In this document: positions 8,473 through 17,237 of the stretch, piece after piece | Layout of the letters: each line of letters starts with the position of its first letter | How positions within the stretch are numbered: position 1 is the stretch's first letter | NCBI RefSeq assembly: GCF_005233875.1 | Contig: NZ_SZPZ01000005.1 | Location: 372,001-436,000, forward strand | Reading direction: 5' to 3' | Source: Kribbella jiaozuonensis | GTDB taxonomy: Bacteria > Actinomycetota > Actinomycetes > Propionibacteriales > Kribbellaceae | Length of the DNA: 64,000 nucleotides | Notes under the pieces: generated by a model | Told to the model about the DNA's origin: nothing | The model's database searches: none | The model's input: only the letters and a program-made list of their open reading frames with translations | Translations under genes and position numbers: made by a program

Positions 8473-9310
8473 GACCAACAGCACCGCCCGCAAGGTCCGC
8501 AGCGGTGTCTCGCACACCCTGCTGGTCGTCGTGGCGATCGTCTTCCTCGCTCCGTTGGTGTACGCCGTTTCGACGTCGCTGAAGCCTGCCGACGAGGTGT
8601 TCACCCCGACGCCGCACCTGTTCGGCTCCGAGATCCGCTGGAAGAACTACGCGGACGCCTTCACGTTCGCCCCGTTCGACCGGTACTTCCTGAACAGCCT
8701 GTTCGTCGCGGTCGCGGGCACCCTGGTGGTGGTCGTCGCCTCGAGCATGTCGGCGTACGCCTTCGCGCGGTTGAAATTCAGGGGCCGTGAGCAACTGTTC
8801 GTGCTGTTCCTGGGCACGCTGATGGTGCCGCAGGAAGTGCTGATCGTGCCGATGTACTGGCTGATGCAGTCGCTCGGCTGGGTGGACAGCTACTGGGCGC
8901 TGATCCTGCCGTGGGCCTTCACCGCGTTCGGCACGTTCCTGCTGAGACAGTTCTTCCTGACCGTGCCGGCCGAGCTCGAGGAAGCGGCCCGGGTGGACGG
9001 CTGTGGCCCGTTCCGGTCGTTCCTGCGGATCATGCTGCCGCTGGCGCGGCCGGCCATCGCCGTACTCACCGTCTTCACGTTCATCAGTTTCTGGGGCAGC
9101 TTCCTCTGGCCGTTGATCATCATCAACAGCGTCGAGGACAAGGGCACCGTGCCGCTCGGCCTGGCGCAGTTCGTCGGCCAGCAGGGCACCCAATGGAACC
9201 TGATGATGGCGGCCTCGATCATGGCGATGATCCCGACCGTTCTTCTTGTGGTCCTGCTGCAGAAGCACCTTGTCCGCGGCCTGCTCGTGACCGGTCTGGG
9301 CGGCCGCTAA
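8462..9310 (+). CDS. Carbohydrate ABC transporter permease, MalG type
   Basis: A 282-residue partner of the previous permease. A first helix near residues 17-38 (VSHTLLVVVAIVFLAPLVYAV) is followed by the periplasmic loop (VFTPTPHLFGSEIRWKNYADAF) and five more helices. The EAA-type loop is EEAARVDGCGPFRSF. The C-terminus LVRGLLVTGLGGR is typical for MalG-like proteins. It starts inside the end of the upstream gene (ATG 8462, 11-bp overlap). The alpha-L-fucosidase gene follows after 16 bases with its own strong SD, so the sugar imported here may carry L-fucose. Confidence 0.94.
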   Translation: MTSETNSTARKVRSGVSHTLLVVVAIVFLAPLVYAVSTSLKPADEVFTPTPHLFGSEIRWKNYADAFTFAPFDRYFLNSLFVAVAGTLVVVVASSMSAYAFARLKFRGREQLFVLFLGTLMVPQEVLIVPMYWLMQSLGWVDSYWALILPWAFTAFGTFLLRQFFLTVPAELEEAARVDGCGPFRSFLRIMLPLARPAIAVLTVFTFISFWGSFLWPLIIINSVEDKGTVPLGLAQFVGQQGTQWNLMMAASIMAMIPTVLLVVLLQKHLVRGLLVTGLGGR

Positions 9311-9326
9311 TCCTAAGGAGAGTTGT

Positions 9327-10634
9327 ATGACCGACGCGCCTCCCGCGCATTCTGTCGAGAAGTTCCGCGACTGGCGGTTCGGCCTGTTCGTCCACTGGGG
9401 CCTGTACTCGCTGCCGGCCCGGCACGAGTGGGTGAAGAACCGCGAACGGCTCACCGACGAGGACTACCAGCCGTACTTCGACCACTTCGAGCCCGACCTG
9501 TACGACCCGGTCAAGTGGGCCCGCGCGGCCCGTGGGGCCGGCATGAAGTACGCCGTACTCACGACCAAGCACCACGAGGGCTTCTGCCTGTGGGACTCGG
9601 AGGTGTCCGACTACACGGTCGCGCACACGGCGTGGGGCAAGGACAAGGATCTCGTCCGCCAGTTCGTCGAGGCCTGCCGGGCCGAGGGGCTCGGGGTCGG
9701 GTTCTACCACTCGCTGATCGACTGGCACCACCCGGAGTTCCCGATCGACGTCGTCCACCCACAGCGGTACGACGAGGAGGCGCAGGCGAAGGCAGCCGGA
9801 CGCGACGTCCAGGTGTACGCCGACTACCTGCACGCGCAGACCCGTGAGCTGCTGACGAACTACGGGCCGATCGACATCATGTGGTTCGACTTCTCGTACC
9901 CGAACCGGAACCGCGAGGACGGGCTGCCCGGGCCGGGCAACGGCAAGGGCAAGGACGAGTGGCGGTCGGTCGAGCTGATGGCGATGGTCCGGGAGTTGCA
10001 GCCGGACATCCTGATCAACGACCGGCTGGACATCCCCGGTGACTTCGTGACGCCGGAGCAGTACCAGCCGGACGGTCCGATGGAGCGCGACGGCGTACCC
10101 GTGCTGTGGGAGGCGTGCCAGACGCTGAACGGCAGCTGGGGGTACGACCGGGACAACCTCGACTGGAAGTCACCGGAGACGCTGGTGAAGATGCTGGTCG
10201 ACTCGGTCTCCAAGGACGGCAACCTGCTGCTCAACGTCGGTCCGACCGGGCGCGGCGAGTTCGACCCGCGGGCGCTGGCGACGCTGGCGTCGATCGGTGA
10301 GTGGATGCGGCTGCACGAGCGCTCCATCCGCGGGGCGCGGCCGTCGAAGTACACGCCGCCGACCGACGCTCGCTACACGCAGAAGGGCGACCGTCTCTAC
10401 CTGCATCTGTTCTCCTGGCCGATGGGCCACGTCCACCTCCCCGGCCTCGGCGGGAAGGTCAAGTACGCCCAACTCCTGAACGACGCCTCCGAGATCAAGC
10501 GCGTCCCCAACGACCCGAACCAAACCGCCCAGAACACCCGCATGGGCGGCGTCTCCCCCGACACCCTCACCCTCAAGCTGCCGATTCAGAGGCCGAACGT
10601 CGAGGTCCCGGTCATCGAACTGTTCCTAAGCTGA
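9327..10634 (+). CDS. GH29 alpha-L-fucosidase
   Basis: A 435-residue glycosidase without a signal peptide, so probably acting in the cytoplasm on imported fucosides. The start has a strong SD (AAGGAGAG). GH29 marks are the N-terminal FGLFVHWGLYSLPARHEWV, then GMKYAVLTTKHHEGFCLWDS, and the nucleophile Asp188 in DIMWFDFSYP. The tail from ~residue 345 is the usual beta-sandwich. Retaining GH29 enzymes remove terminal alpha-L-fucose; the general acid is not conserved in sequence and I cannot place it. It is the last gene of the GntR-controlled operon and is followed by a strong hairpin. Confidence 0.92.
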   Translation: MTDAPPAHSVEKFRDWRFGLFVHWGLYSLPARHEWVKNRERLTDEDYQPYFDHFEPDLYDPVKWARAARGAGMKYAVLTTKHHEGFCLWDSEVSDYTVAHTAWGKDKDLVRQFVEACRAEGLGVGFYHSLIDWHHPEFPIDVVHPQRYDEEAQAKAAGRDVQVYADYLHAQTRELLTNYGPIDIMWFDFSYPNRNREDGLPGPGNGKGKDEWRSVELMAMVRELQPDILINDRLDIPGDFVTPEQYQPDGPMERDGVPVLWEACQTLNGSWGYDRDNLDWKSPETLVKMLVDSVSKDGNLLLNVGPTGRGEFDPRALATLASIGEWMRLHERSIRGARPSKYTPPTDARYTQKGDRLYLHLFSWPMGHVHLPGLGGKVKYAQLLNDASEIKRVPNDPNQTAQNTRMGGVSPDTLTLKLPIQRPNVEVPVIELFLS

Positions 10635-10641
10635 CGAACAA

Positions 10642-10678
10642 CCCGCCCGCCAGCCGGCTACGCCGGCCGGCGGGCGGG
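10642..10678 (+). terminator. Hairpin terminator after the fucosidase operon
   Basis: A GC-rich inverted repeat begins 7 bases after the stop of the fucosidase gene: CCCGCCCGCCaGCCGGC (10642-10658), loop TAC, then GCCGGCcGGCGGGCGGG (10662-10678). Sixteen pairs form with one internal mismatch. There is no clear T tract, common for actinobacterial terminators. Confidence 0.75.
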
Positions 10679-10729
10679 TGATGTACAGGCGCGAGGCCTC
10701 AGAATCCAGCGCCGCAGGCTGCTTTTCCA

Positions 10730-10762
10730 CCTCGCCCGGCCGGCGGAGCCGGCCGGGCGAGG
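10730..10762 (-). terminator. Perfect 15-bp hairpin ending the MaoC transcript
   Basis: CCTCGCCCGGCCGGC (10730-10744) and GCCGGCCGGGCGAGG (10748-10762) pair perfectly around a 3-base loop. It lies just downstream of the minus-strand MaoC stop at 10765. On the minus strand the hairpin is followed by a short purine-rich stretch (GTGGAAAAGC) instead of a T tract; on the plus strand it could also back up the fucosidase terminator. Confidence 0.75.
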
Positions 10763-10764
10763 TG

Positions 10765-11268
10765 CTAGGACGTGGGGGTCGGACGGCCTGGCTGCTCTCC
10801 GCCTCTGGCTTCCAGGTAGCTGTTCTTCGGGACCATGACCTTGCGGCGGAAGAGGCAGACGACGGTGCCGTCCTGTTTGTAGCCCTTGGTTTCTACGTGG
10901 ACTATGCCGCGGTCGTCCTTCGACTTCGACTCCCACTTGTCCAGGACCACGGTCTCGCCGTAGATGGTGTCGCCGTGGAACGTCGGCGCGACGTGGCGGA
11001 GTGACTCGATCTCCAGGTTCGCGATCGCCTTGCCGCTCACGTCGGGGACCGACATGCCGAGCAGGATCGAGTAGATATAGTTGCCCACCACAACGTTCTT
11101 GCCGAACTGGGTGGTCTCTTCGGCGTAGTGCGCGTCCAGATGCAGCGGATGATGGTTCATCGTCAGCAGGCAGAACAGGTGGTCGTCGTACTCCGTCACC
11201 GTCTTGCCTGGCCAGTGCTTGTAGACGGCACCGACCTCGAACTCCTCGTAGCTGCGCCCGAACTGCAT
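10765..11268 (-). CDS. MaoC-family hydratase, probable mesaconyl-CoA hydratase
   Basis: A 167-residue single hot-dog-fold enzyme. I place the start at 11268 (MQFGRSYEEFEVG) because an AGGAGG-like SD precedes it; an in-frame ATG at 11319 would add an unlikely 17-residue leader. The hydratase motif region is visible: LTMNHHPLHLDAHYAEETTQFG (His and Asp of the R-hydratase type, ~residues 31-52) and VVVGNYIYSILLGMSVPDV. From memory the pattern closely matches the MaoC gene that sits with ccr, meaA, a CitE-like lyase and an acyl-CoA dehydrogenase in the Streptomyces ethylmalonyl-CoA cluster, where it hydrates mesaconyl-C1-CoA to beta-methylmalyl-CoA. Genes for the neighbouring steps lie at 14361 and 18541 on the same strand. 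The exact substrate is inference. Confidence 0.85.
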   Translation of the reverse strand: MQFGRSYEEFEVGAVYKHWPGKTVTEYDDHLFCLLTMNHHPLHLDAHYAEETTQFGKNVVVGNYIYSILLGMSVPDVSGKAIANLEIESLRHVAPTFHGDTIYGETVVLDKWESKSKDDRGIVHVETKGYKQDGTVVCLFRRKVMVPKNSYLEARGGEQPGRPTPTS

Positions 11269-11376
11269 CGCGGTTCCTCCTCGGTCCTGGATTCCCCATG
11301 CTGCCGGGTCCAGGCGCATCCGGACCGTGGTCTGGCTCTCACCGGCGCGAGAGATACATCACCCGACCAGTCGTGC

Positions 11377-11907
11377 TCAGTCCTGGGTGGGCTGCTGCAC
11401 CGTGTGATCCGGCATCCGCGGGTGGACCTCGCCCTTGAGCGCCAGCTTGGCCAGGTGATTCCGCGCCTCTTCAGCGAACTTGAAGTCGCACAGTACGTCG
11501 TACGTCGTCGCCACCACCGCGGTCCGCGAGGTGAAGTCACGCCGGCCGGCGGACTGCGCGTAGCTCAGACCACCGAACACCAGACCGAAGAACGCACCGA
11601 GCACCACACCGGTGAGCAGCGCCGCGAGCCAGTTGCCCGTGGTGAACAGCCCCAGCAGCAGACCGACGAACAGACCGAACCACGCGCCGCTGGCCAGACC
11701 CGCGGTCAGCGCGCGGCCCCAGGTGAGCCGGCCGGTGATCTTCTCGACCTGGCGCAGGTTGTTGCCGACGATGGTCGTGTGCTCCACCGGGAACTTCTCG
11801 TCCGAGAGATAGTCGACAGCTCGCTGCGCCTCCCGGTAGGTGTCGTACGTCCCGATCGTCAGGCCGGTCGGTCTGGGGTCCATCGAGGGCATGCCCTGCG
11901 TGGTCAT
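11377..11907 (-). CDS. General stress protein 17M-like (DUF1269/PF11181-type) membrane protein
   Basis: A 176-residue protein with a good SD (GGAGAGGAA) before ATG 11907. The N-terminal ~60 residues form the domain seen in general stress proteins (TIGTYDTYREAQRAVDYLSD, then HTTIVGNNLRQVEKITGRL). Residues ~65-115 are two Gly-rich membrane helices (LTAGLASGAWFGLFVGLLLG and LAALLTGVVLGAFFGLVFGG). A hydrophilic tail follows. Such proteins are widespread in actinobacteria and linked to general stress, but no biochemical role is known to me. It stands alone between the MaoC gene and the divergent corA gene. Confidence 0.85.
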   Translation of the reverse strand: MTTQGMPSMDPRPTGLTIGTYDTYREAQRAVDYLSDEKFPVEHTTIVGNNLRQVEKITGRLTWGRALTAGLASGAWFGLFVGLLLGLFTTGNWLAALLTGVVLGAFFGLVFGGLSYAQSAGRRDFTSRTAVVATTYDVLCDFKFAEEARNHLAKLALKGEVHPRMPDHTVQQPTQD

Positions 11908-11982
11908 CGTCGTTCCTCTCCACGTGCGTCCACCCCCATCATTGCCGACAGCTGGTTACCGCGTCTTGATAGCCTCGCCGTG

Positions 11983-13089
11983 ATGGCCGGGCGACGGTGG
12001 GACATGGGCGCGACACGCCGAGTTGGAGGGTTCTTCGCCCGCCGCGGCGGTGCTGACGGCCGTCCGCCGGACGACGTGGTCACCGGCAAGCTCGAGGGCG
12101 CTCTGATCGACTGGGGCCTCTACCGGGACGGCGTGCGCGACCAGCGGGTCAATTCGTACACCGACGCGCTGGCCAGGGCACGGCGCGGTCAGGGGTTCGT
12201 CTGGATCGGCCTGTTCGAGCCGACCGACCACCAGCTCGCCATCATCGGCCACGAGTTCGGACTGCACCCGCTGGCGCTCGAGGACGCCTCCGAGGCACAC
12301 CAGCGACCCAAACTCGAGCGGTACGCCGACACCCTGTTCGCGGTCTTCAAAACGGTCACGTACGTCCCGCACCGGGACCTGACCGCCACGAGCGAGGTGG
12401 TGGCGACCGGTGAGGTCATGGTCTTCTGCGGACCCGGATTCGTCGTCACGGTCCGGCACGGTGAACACAGTGAGCTGACCGGGCTGCGCCAGGAACTGGA
12501 GAAGGAGCCGAAGAGGCTGGCCACCGGTCCGGGCGCAGTACTGCATGCGATCGCCGACCACGTCGTAGACCGGTACCTGGAGGTCGCGGACGCCGTACAG
12601 GCCGACATCGACTCGATCGAGACCGGCATGTTCACACCGCGTGGCTGGCGGAACATCGACAAGGTCTACCAGCTGAAGCGCGAGGTGCTGGAGCTGAAGC
12701 GGGCCGTGGCGCCGCTGACCGGGCCGATGCGCGCACTGTCGACCCTGCGGAACCCGCTGATCGCCGACGAGACCAGGAACTACTTCCGCGACGTCGACGA
12801 CCACCTGCAACGAGTGAAGGAGCAGGTGATCTCGTTCGACGAGCTGCTCAGCTCGATCCTGCAGGCCGGGCTGGCCCAGGTGCAGGTGGCCGAGAACGAG
12901 GACATGCGGCGGATCTCGGCCTGGGTGGCCATCCTCGCGGTGCCGACGATGATCGCCGGTATCTACGGCATGAACTTCGACTACATGCCCGAACTGCGGC
13001 TCAAGTACGCGTACTTCGTCGTACTCGGCGTGATGGCGTCCGCGTGTTTCGTCCTTTACCGGTTGTTCAAGCGGAACCACTGGCTGTGA
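11983..13089 (+). CDS. corA: CorA-family magnesium/cobalt transporter
   Basis: A 368-residue inner-membrane channel for Mg2+ (and Co2+/Ni2+). A long cytoplasmic funnel domain (residues ~40-300, with QRPKLERYADTLFAVFKTV and the stalk helix region KVYQLKREVLELKRAVAPL) precedes two C-terminal helices. The first ends in the diagnostic YGMNF (GMN motif) near residues 333-337, and the second is YAYFVVLGVMASACFVLYRLF. The basic tail KRNHWL ends the protein. ATG 11983 has no strong SD; ATG 12004 is an in-frame alternative. A CBS/MgtE-N protein and DUF1003 lie 8 kb downstream, so several Mg2+-linked genes cluster here. Confidence 0.93.
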   Translation: MAGRRWDMGATRRVGGFFARRGGADGRPPDDVVTGKLEGALIDWGLYRDGVRDQRVNSYTDALARARRGQGFVWIGLFEPTDHQLAIIGHEFGLHPLALEDASEAHQRPKLERYADTLFAVFKTVTYVPHRDLTATSEVVATGEVMVFCGPGFVVTVRHGEHSELTGLRQELEKEPKRLATGPGAVLHAIADHVVDRYLEVADAVQADIDSIETGMFTPRGWRNIDKVYQLKREVLELKRAVAPLTGPMRALSTLRNPLIADETRNYFRDVDDHLQRVKEQVISFDELLSSILQAGLAQVQVAENEDMRRISAWVAILAVPTMIAGIYGMNFDYMPELRLKYAYFVVLGVMASACFVLYRLFKRNHWL

Positions 13090-13264
13090 CCCGGGTGTTC
13101 TCTACCGTCTGAAACACGACTTGGCAACCTTTTGCCATGGCCGGGAGTCCTTGCGGATTGGAATGTTCAAACGGTTGTGGACCGATCCGCTGCCTTGATT
13201 GAATTCTGCCGTCGCGTTCGGTCAGGAATCGAGCACGTTCTGCGACCAAGGGGAGGGACCAGCT

Positions 13265-14281
13265 GTGCTTCGAATCCACTTCACGCCACGGGACCTTGCC
13301 CGCGTCACCGTCGCGACCAAGCCGGCGCCGCTGTGGGAGGTGCTGCTCAGCCTGCACATGCTGCAGCACTCGGACGGCCGGCTGATCTTCGAGGACTGGC
13401 GCCGTCAGGTACGGGCCAGGGTCGCGCCGGACCAGATGCGGCTGCTGCTGGAGCTGACACCCTCGAAGGGTTACTCCCCCGATTTCCTGACGCCGGCGGA
13501 GTCCGCACCGGACTTCGACTCCGCGCTGGAGCAGACGCTGGCCACACCGCGGCAGCAGCTCCGCAGCCAGCTCGACCTGCTCGCGACGTACCGTCCGGCG
13601 TCGCCGTGGACGCGGGAGCTGGCGCAGGGCGGCCGGACGTCGATGCACAAGCTCGGCCGGGCCATCCGGACGTACCACGACGCGGCGATCGCGCCGTACT
13701 GGAAGTCGATCGGCACGCATGTGTCCGCGGACCACGCCCATCGTGGGGAGGCGTTGGCCCGTCACGGGGTGGACCGGCTGCTGTCGTCGCTGCATCCGCG
13801 GGTCCGGTGGGTGGCACCGGTCCTGCAGGTGCTGGACATGAACGACCGCGATCTGTATCTCGATGGCAGGGGAATCGAGTTGCAGCCGTCGGCGTTCTGC
13901 TGGCAGGTACCGACGAAGCTGCGGGACCCGGACCTCAAACCGATCCTGGTGTACCCGATCCAGCACGCGCCGGGGATCCTGCGGCAGGCGTCGGCGGAAC
14001 CTGCGCTCTCGAGTGATCCGCTGAGCTCACTGCTCGGCTCGACCCGCGCGGCCGCGCTGGAGGCGACCGTCAGCGGCTGTACGACGACGGAGCTGGCGAA
14101 ACGCTGCAACATCTCCCCGGCCGCCGCCAGCCACCAGGCGACGGTACTGCGGGAGGCCGGCCTGATCACCACCCGCCGGGCCGGTGCGTCGGTGCGCCAC
14201 GAAATCACCCAGCTGGGCATCTGGCTGCTGTCCGGCTACGGCTCCGGCCACACCCGTCCGCCGGCGCAGGCACCCGTCTAG
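13265..14281 (+). CDS. ArsR-like winged-helix transcriptional regulator
   Basis: A 338-residue regulator. I choose GTG 13265, preceded by GGGGAGGG, over a TTG at 13199. The N-terminal ~220 residues are an actinobacterial domain of unknown ligand (starts LRIHFTPRDLARVTV), and the C-terminus has a winged helix with a clear recognition segment: ELAKRCNISPAAASHQATVLREAGLITTRR (~residues 272-301). This layout is common in Streptomyces and Kribbella, where such proteins often control antibiotic or efflux genes. No obvious target is adjacent: it is convergent with the acyl-CoA dehydrogenase gene and follows corA after 175 bases. Its ligand is unknown. Confidence 0.85.
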   Translation: MLRIHFTPRDLARVTVATKPAPLWEVLLSLHMLQHSDGRLIFEDWRRQVRARVAPDQMRLLLELTPSKGYSPDFLTPAESAPDFDSALEQTLATPRQQLRSQLDLLATYRPASPWTRELAQGGRTSMHKLGRAIRTYHDAAIAPYWKSIGTHVSADHAHRGEALARHGVDRLLSSLHPRVRWVAPVLQVLDMNDRDLYLDGRGIELQPSAFCWQVPTKLRDPDLKPILVYPIQHAPGILRQASAEPALSSDPLSSLLGSTRAAALEATVSGCTTTELAKRCNISPAAASHQATVLREAGLITTRRAGASVRHEITQLGIWLLSGYGSGHTRPPAQAPV

Positions 14282-14304
14282 CCCCCCACTCCCCTGCCCC
14301 GCCA

Positions 14305-14348
14305 CACGCTGGGCCGACCGGCACCGCCCCGCCTGTCGACCCAGCGTG
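14305..14348. terminator. Inverted repeat between convergent genes
   Basis: CACGCTGGG (14305-14313) and CCCAGCGTG (14340-14348) are perfect reverse complements with a 26-base loop that itself has partial pairing. It lies between the stops of the ArsR-like gene (14281) and the acyl-CoA dehydrogenase gene (14361), where a bidirectional terminator is expected. Confidence 0.5.
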
Positions 14349-14360
14349 CCGGCCGGTTCG

Positions 14361-15551
14361 TCAGAGCTTGTAGTCCTCGAGCAGGCGACGGCCGATGATC
14401 ATGCGCTGGATGTCGGCCGTACCTTCGCCGATCAGGAGCATCGGCGCCTCGCGGTAGAGGCGCTCGATCTCGTACTCCTTGGAGAACCCGTACCCGCCGT
14501 GGATGCGGAACGAGTCCTCCACCACCTGAGAGCAGTACTCACTGGCCAGGTACTTCGCCACGCCGGCCTCGAAGTCGTTGCGGGAGCCGCTGTCCTTCTT
14601 CCGGGCCGCCTTCACCATCAGCTCGTGCGCCGCCTCGACCTTGACCGCCATGTCGGCCAGCCGGAACAGCACGGCCTGGTGCTCGGCGATCTTCTTGCCG
14701 AACGTCTCCCGCTGCTGCGCGTACGAGATGCCCAGCTCGAACGCCCGTCGCGCGACACCGCACCCGCGCGCCGCGACGTTCACCCGGCCGACCTCGACGC
14801 CGTCCATCATCTGGTAGAAACCCTTGCCCGGTACGCCGCCGAGGATCTGGGCGCCGTCGATCCGGTAGCCGTCGAAGACCAGCTCGGTGGTGTCGACGCC
14901 CTTGTAGCCCATCTTCTCGATCTTGCCGGGAATCGTGAGGCCCTTGTCGACCTCACCGAACCCGGGCTCCTTCTCGACCAGGAACGTGGTCATGTTCTTG
15001 TAGACCGAATCCTCCCCCTCGTCGGTCTTCACGAGGACGGCGACCAGGTTCGACGAGCCGCCGTTGGTCAGCCACATCTTCTGGCCGTTGACGACGTAGC
15101 TCTCGCCGTCCTTGACGGCCTTGGTCTTGATCGCGGCGACGTCGGAACCGCAGCCCGGCTCGGACATCGAGAACGCGCCGCGGACCTCACCGGTCGCCAT
15201 CCGGGGCAGGTACTTCTGCTTCTGCTCGTCGGTGCCGTGCTGGAGCAGCATGTACGCGACGATGAAATGCGTGTTGATGATGCCGGAGACGCTCATCCAG
15301 CCGCGGGCGATCTCCTCGACGCACAGCGCGTAGGTCAGCAGCGATTCGCCCAGGCCGCCGTACTCCTCGGGGATCATCAGCCCGAACAGGCCGAGCTCCT
15401 TGAGACCCTCGACGATCTCGGTCGGGTACTCGTCGCGGTGCTCGAGCTCGGTGGCGACCGGGAGGATCTCCGCCTCGACGAACGCGCGCACCGTCTTCAG
15501 GATCTCCTCCTGGATGTCGGTCAGCCCGTCGGTCTGCTGCAGCCTGCTCAT
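14361..15551 (-). CDS. Acyl-CoA dehydrogenase, possible (2S)-methylsuccinyl-CoA dehydrogenase
   Basis: A 396-residue flavoprotein of normal length. Family marks are clear: GAFSMSEPGCGSDVAAIKT (FAD/acyl-CoA site, ~residues 126-144), MWLTNGGSSNLVAV, the QQRETFGKKIAEHQAV helix, and C-terminal FRIHGGYGFSKEYEIERLYREA. The catalytic base should be the Glu in the LIGEGTADIQR region (TEGT-type, ~residue 377). It oxidises an acyl-CoA to the 2-enoyl-CoA and passes electrons to ETF. The segment ARGWMSVSGIINTHFIVAYM reminds me of methylsuccinyl-CoA dehydrogenase from the ethylmalonyl-CoA pathway, and MaoC (10765) and CitE-like (18541) genes nearby fit the next two steps. A generic short-chain or isovaleryl enzyme remains possible. 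Confidence 0.9.
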   Translation of the reverse strand: MSRLQQTDGLTDIQEEILKTVRAFVEAEILPVATELEHRDEYPTEIVEGLKELGLFGLMIPEEYGGLGESLLTYALCVEEIARGWMSVSGIINTHFIVAYMLLQHGTDEQKQKYLPRMATGEVRGAFSMSEPGCGSDVAAIKTKAVKDGESYVVNGQKMWLTNGGSSNLVAVLVKTDEGEDSVYKNMTTFLVEKEPGFGEVDKGLTIPGKIEKMGYKGVDTTELVFDGYRIDGAQILGGVPGKGFYQMMDGVEVGRVNVAARGCGVARRAFELGISYAQQRETFGKKIAEHQAVLFRLADMAVKVEAAHELMVKAARKKDSGSRNDFEAGVAKYLASEYCSQVVEDSFRIHGGYGFSKEYEIERLYREAPMLLIGEGTADIQRMIIGRRLLEDYKL

Positions 15552-15657
15552 CCTCGGCTCCTTCGGTCGGCTTACCCGCGAGTATCGCGGTTTTCAGCAT
15601 CCCGGTACGAGGGTGACACCCGCTGTGACACCGACCACCTGACGGAGGTCGCGTGGC

Positions 15658-17106
15658 TCACTCGTCGTTGTTGTTGTGGTCCTGGCGCGGCAGTGCCTGG
15701 CCGACCGTCTGGAACAGCGCGGCGATCTGCGGCGTCGCCTGCCAGCGGTGGTGCTGCTGTGCCTCGAACAGACGTTGCCGGGCGGCGTAGAAGTTCCGCG
15801 CCGCCGAGCCCAGGTCGCCGTGGTCGAGCGCTTCGGCAGCCCGGTCCAACTGCTGCGCCGCGTCGCGTGGCGCCTTGCTGCGGCTGCCCTGCTGCGTCGC
15901 GCGGACCTGTGCGGCCAGCGTCCTCAGGTTCTGCACCAGGGCAGCCTGCGGGTTCTGCTGGGTCTCCTTGGTCGGAGTCGGCTTGGGCGTGGGCTTCTTC
16001 GACGGAGTCTTCGAGGGCGTCGGCTTCGGTGTCGCCTTGGGAGCGCTGGTCGCCTTCACCACCGGCGCAGACGGCGTACCACCAGCCTGTGCCGGCGGAT
16101 CAGTCGTCACACCGGACCGGAGCAGCAGAGCGCCCACCACGCCGGCTACGACAACAGCAGCCGCCACACCGATCTTGGCCAGCGGGAGCGCACGTCGCGG
16201 CGCCCGGTGCCCACTGCTGGTCTCCGCGTCGTCCTCTTCCCACTTCCCGACGCCAAGGACCTCTGCAGCGGCGGCAGGTGGGGTGAAAGCCAGCACCTGG
16301 GTCTGGCTGGCCGGTGTGAGGAGTGCGGCCACGTCAGCGGACGACGACGGGCGGTCTGCCGGGTTCTTCGCCAGCAGATGCGTGACGAGGTTCGACAGCT
16401 CCGGCGGTACGTCGCTACGCGTGATCGGCGGCGGCGGTACGTCGAGGTGCTGCCGCATCACCACGTCGACAGTCGGACCCGTGAAAGGCGGCGTACCGGT
16501 CAGGAGCTCGTGCAGCACGCAGCCGAACGAGTACCAGTCGCTCGCGGGTGTGGCCGGTTCGCCGCGGACCTGCTCCGGCGACACGTACGACGCCGTACCG
16601 AGCAGAACGCCCAGTCCGGTCGTCTCGTTGCCGGCCCGCTTGGCGATGCCGAAGTCCGTCATCTTGAGCGTGCCGTCAGGGGCCAGCAGCAGGTTGCCGG
16701 GCTTCACGTCGCGGTGGACGATCCCGGCCTCGTGGGCCGCATCCAGCGCGCGGGCGCCCTGGATGGCGATGTCCGTGACCAGCTCGGCCGCCGGGAGGCC
16801 CGCAGTACGCATGAGCTTCTGGAGGTCGGGGCCCTGGACGAGCTCCATCACCAGGAAGACACGGTCGCCGGCAGCGCCGACGTCGTACGTCGCGACGACG
16901 TTCGGATGGGTCAGCCGGGCTGCGGCCTGCGCCTCCGCCTGGAACCGCTGGACCGCGTCCATGGGGTCGCCGTCGAGACTCCGGAGGAGTTTGACCGCTA
17001 CCTGCCGGGCGAGGACGATGTCCTCGGCCTGCCACACCTCACCTGCACCGCCCCTGCCGAGCAGGGACATCAACCGGTACCGACCTGCCAGTACCTCGCC
17101 GTTCAC
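15658..17106 (-). CDS. PknB-type transmembrane serine/threonine protein kinase
   Basis: A 482-residue Hanks-type kinase. GTG 17106 with an AAGGTG six bases upstream is the likely start; a GTG nine bases earlier is also in frame. Kinase domain at residues ~10-270: Gly-rich loop LLGRGGAGEVW, Lys39 in VAVKLL, catalytic HRDVKPGNLLL, DFGIAKRAG and an activation segment with Thr residues. A single membrane helix (KIGVAAAVVVAGVVGALLLR, ~residues 311-330) leads to an extracellular part with a Lys/Pro/Thr-rich linker (repeats of KPTP and SKTPSKK). A C-terminal helical region (AAQQLDRAAEALDHGDLGSA) follows. No PASTA repeats are present, so it is not PknB itself. It probably senses an extracellular signal through an unknown domain. 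Confidence 0.92.
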   Translation of the reverse strand: MNGEVLAGRYRLMSLLGRGGAGEVWQAEDIVLARQVAVKLLRSLDGDPMDAVQRFQAEAQAAARLTHPNVVATYDVGAAGDRVFLVMELVQGPDLQKLMRTAGLPAAELVTDIAIQGARALDAAHEAGIVHRDVKPGNLLLAPDGTLKMTDFGIAKRAGNETTGLGVLLGTASYVSPEQVRGEPATPASDWYSFGCVLHELLTGTPPFTGPTVDVVMRQHLDVPPPPITRSDVPPELSNLVTHLLAKNPADRPSSSADVAALLTPASQTQVLAFTPPAAAAEVLGVGKWEEDDAETSSGHRAPRRALPLAKIGVAAAVVVAGVVGALLLRSGVTTDPPAQAGGTPSAPVVKATSAPKATPKPTPSKTPSKKPTPKPTPTKETQQNPQAALVQNLRTLAAQVRATQQGSRSKAPRDAAQQLDRAAEALDHGDLGSAARNFYAARQRLFEAQQHHRWQATPQIAALFQTVGQALPRQDHNNNDE

Positions 17107-17237
17107 AAACCACACCTTCCGCAGTGGACCGCAACACCTTAGGCGGGATGCAGCCGAGGATCGAGTCCGCGGTGGAATCCTTCAGAAAGCCTTCCGGAAC
17201 CTCTGCAGACTGCGATCGGAGTACTACGGTGTGTCGC

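Noticed and set aside
11269..11319. Upstream ATG at 11319 for the MaoC gene
   Set aside because: It would add a 17-residue leader not expected for the family, while the ATG at 11268 has a good SD.
11908..11982. Magnesium riboswitch upstream of corA (and of the MgtE-like gene at 21185)
   Set aside because: The leaders are short (about 75 bases) and show no complex paired structure that I could recognise.
13123..13136. GGCAA/TTGCC inverted repeat after corA
   Set aside because: Only 5 bp long with a 4-base loop and no clear role; too weak to list as a terminator or operator.
15960..16060. Tandem repeat in the kinase gene
   Set aside because: The Lys/Pro/Thr-rich repeats encode an ordinary flexible extracellular linker; they are imperfect and not a separate DNA repeat element.
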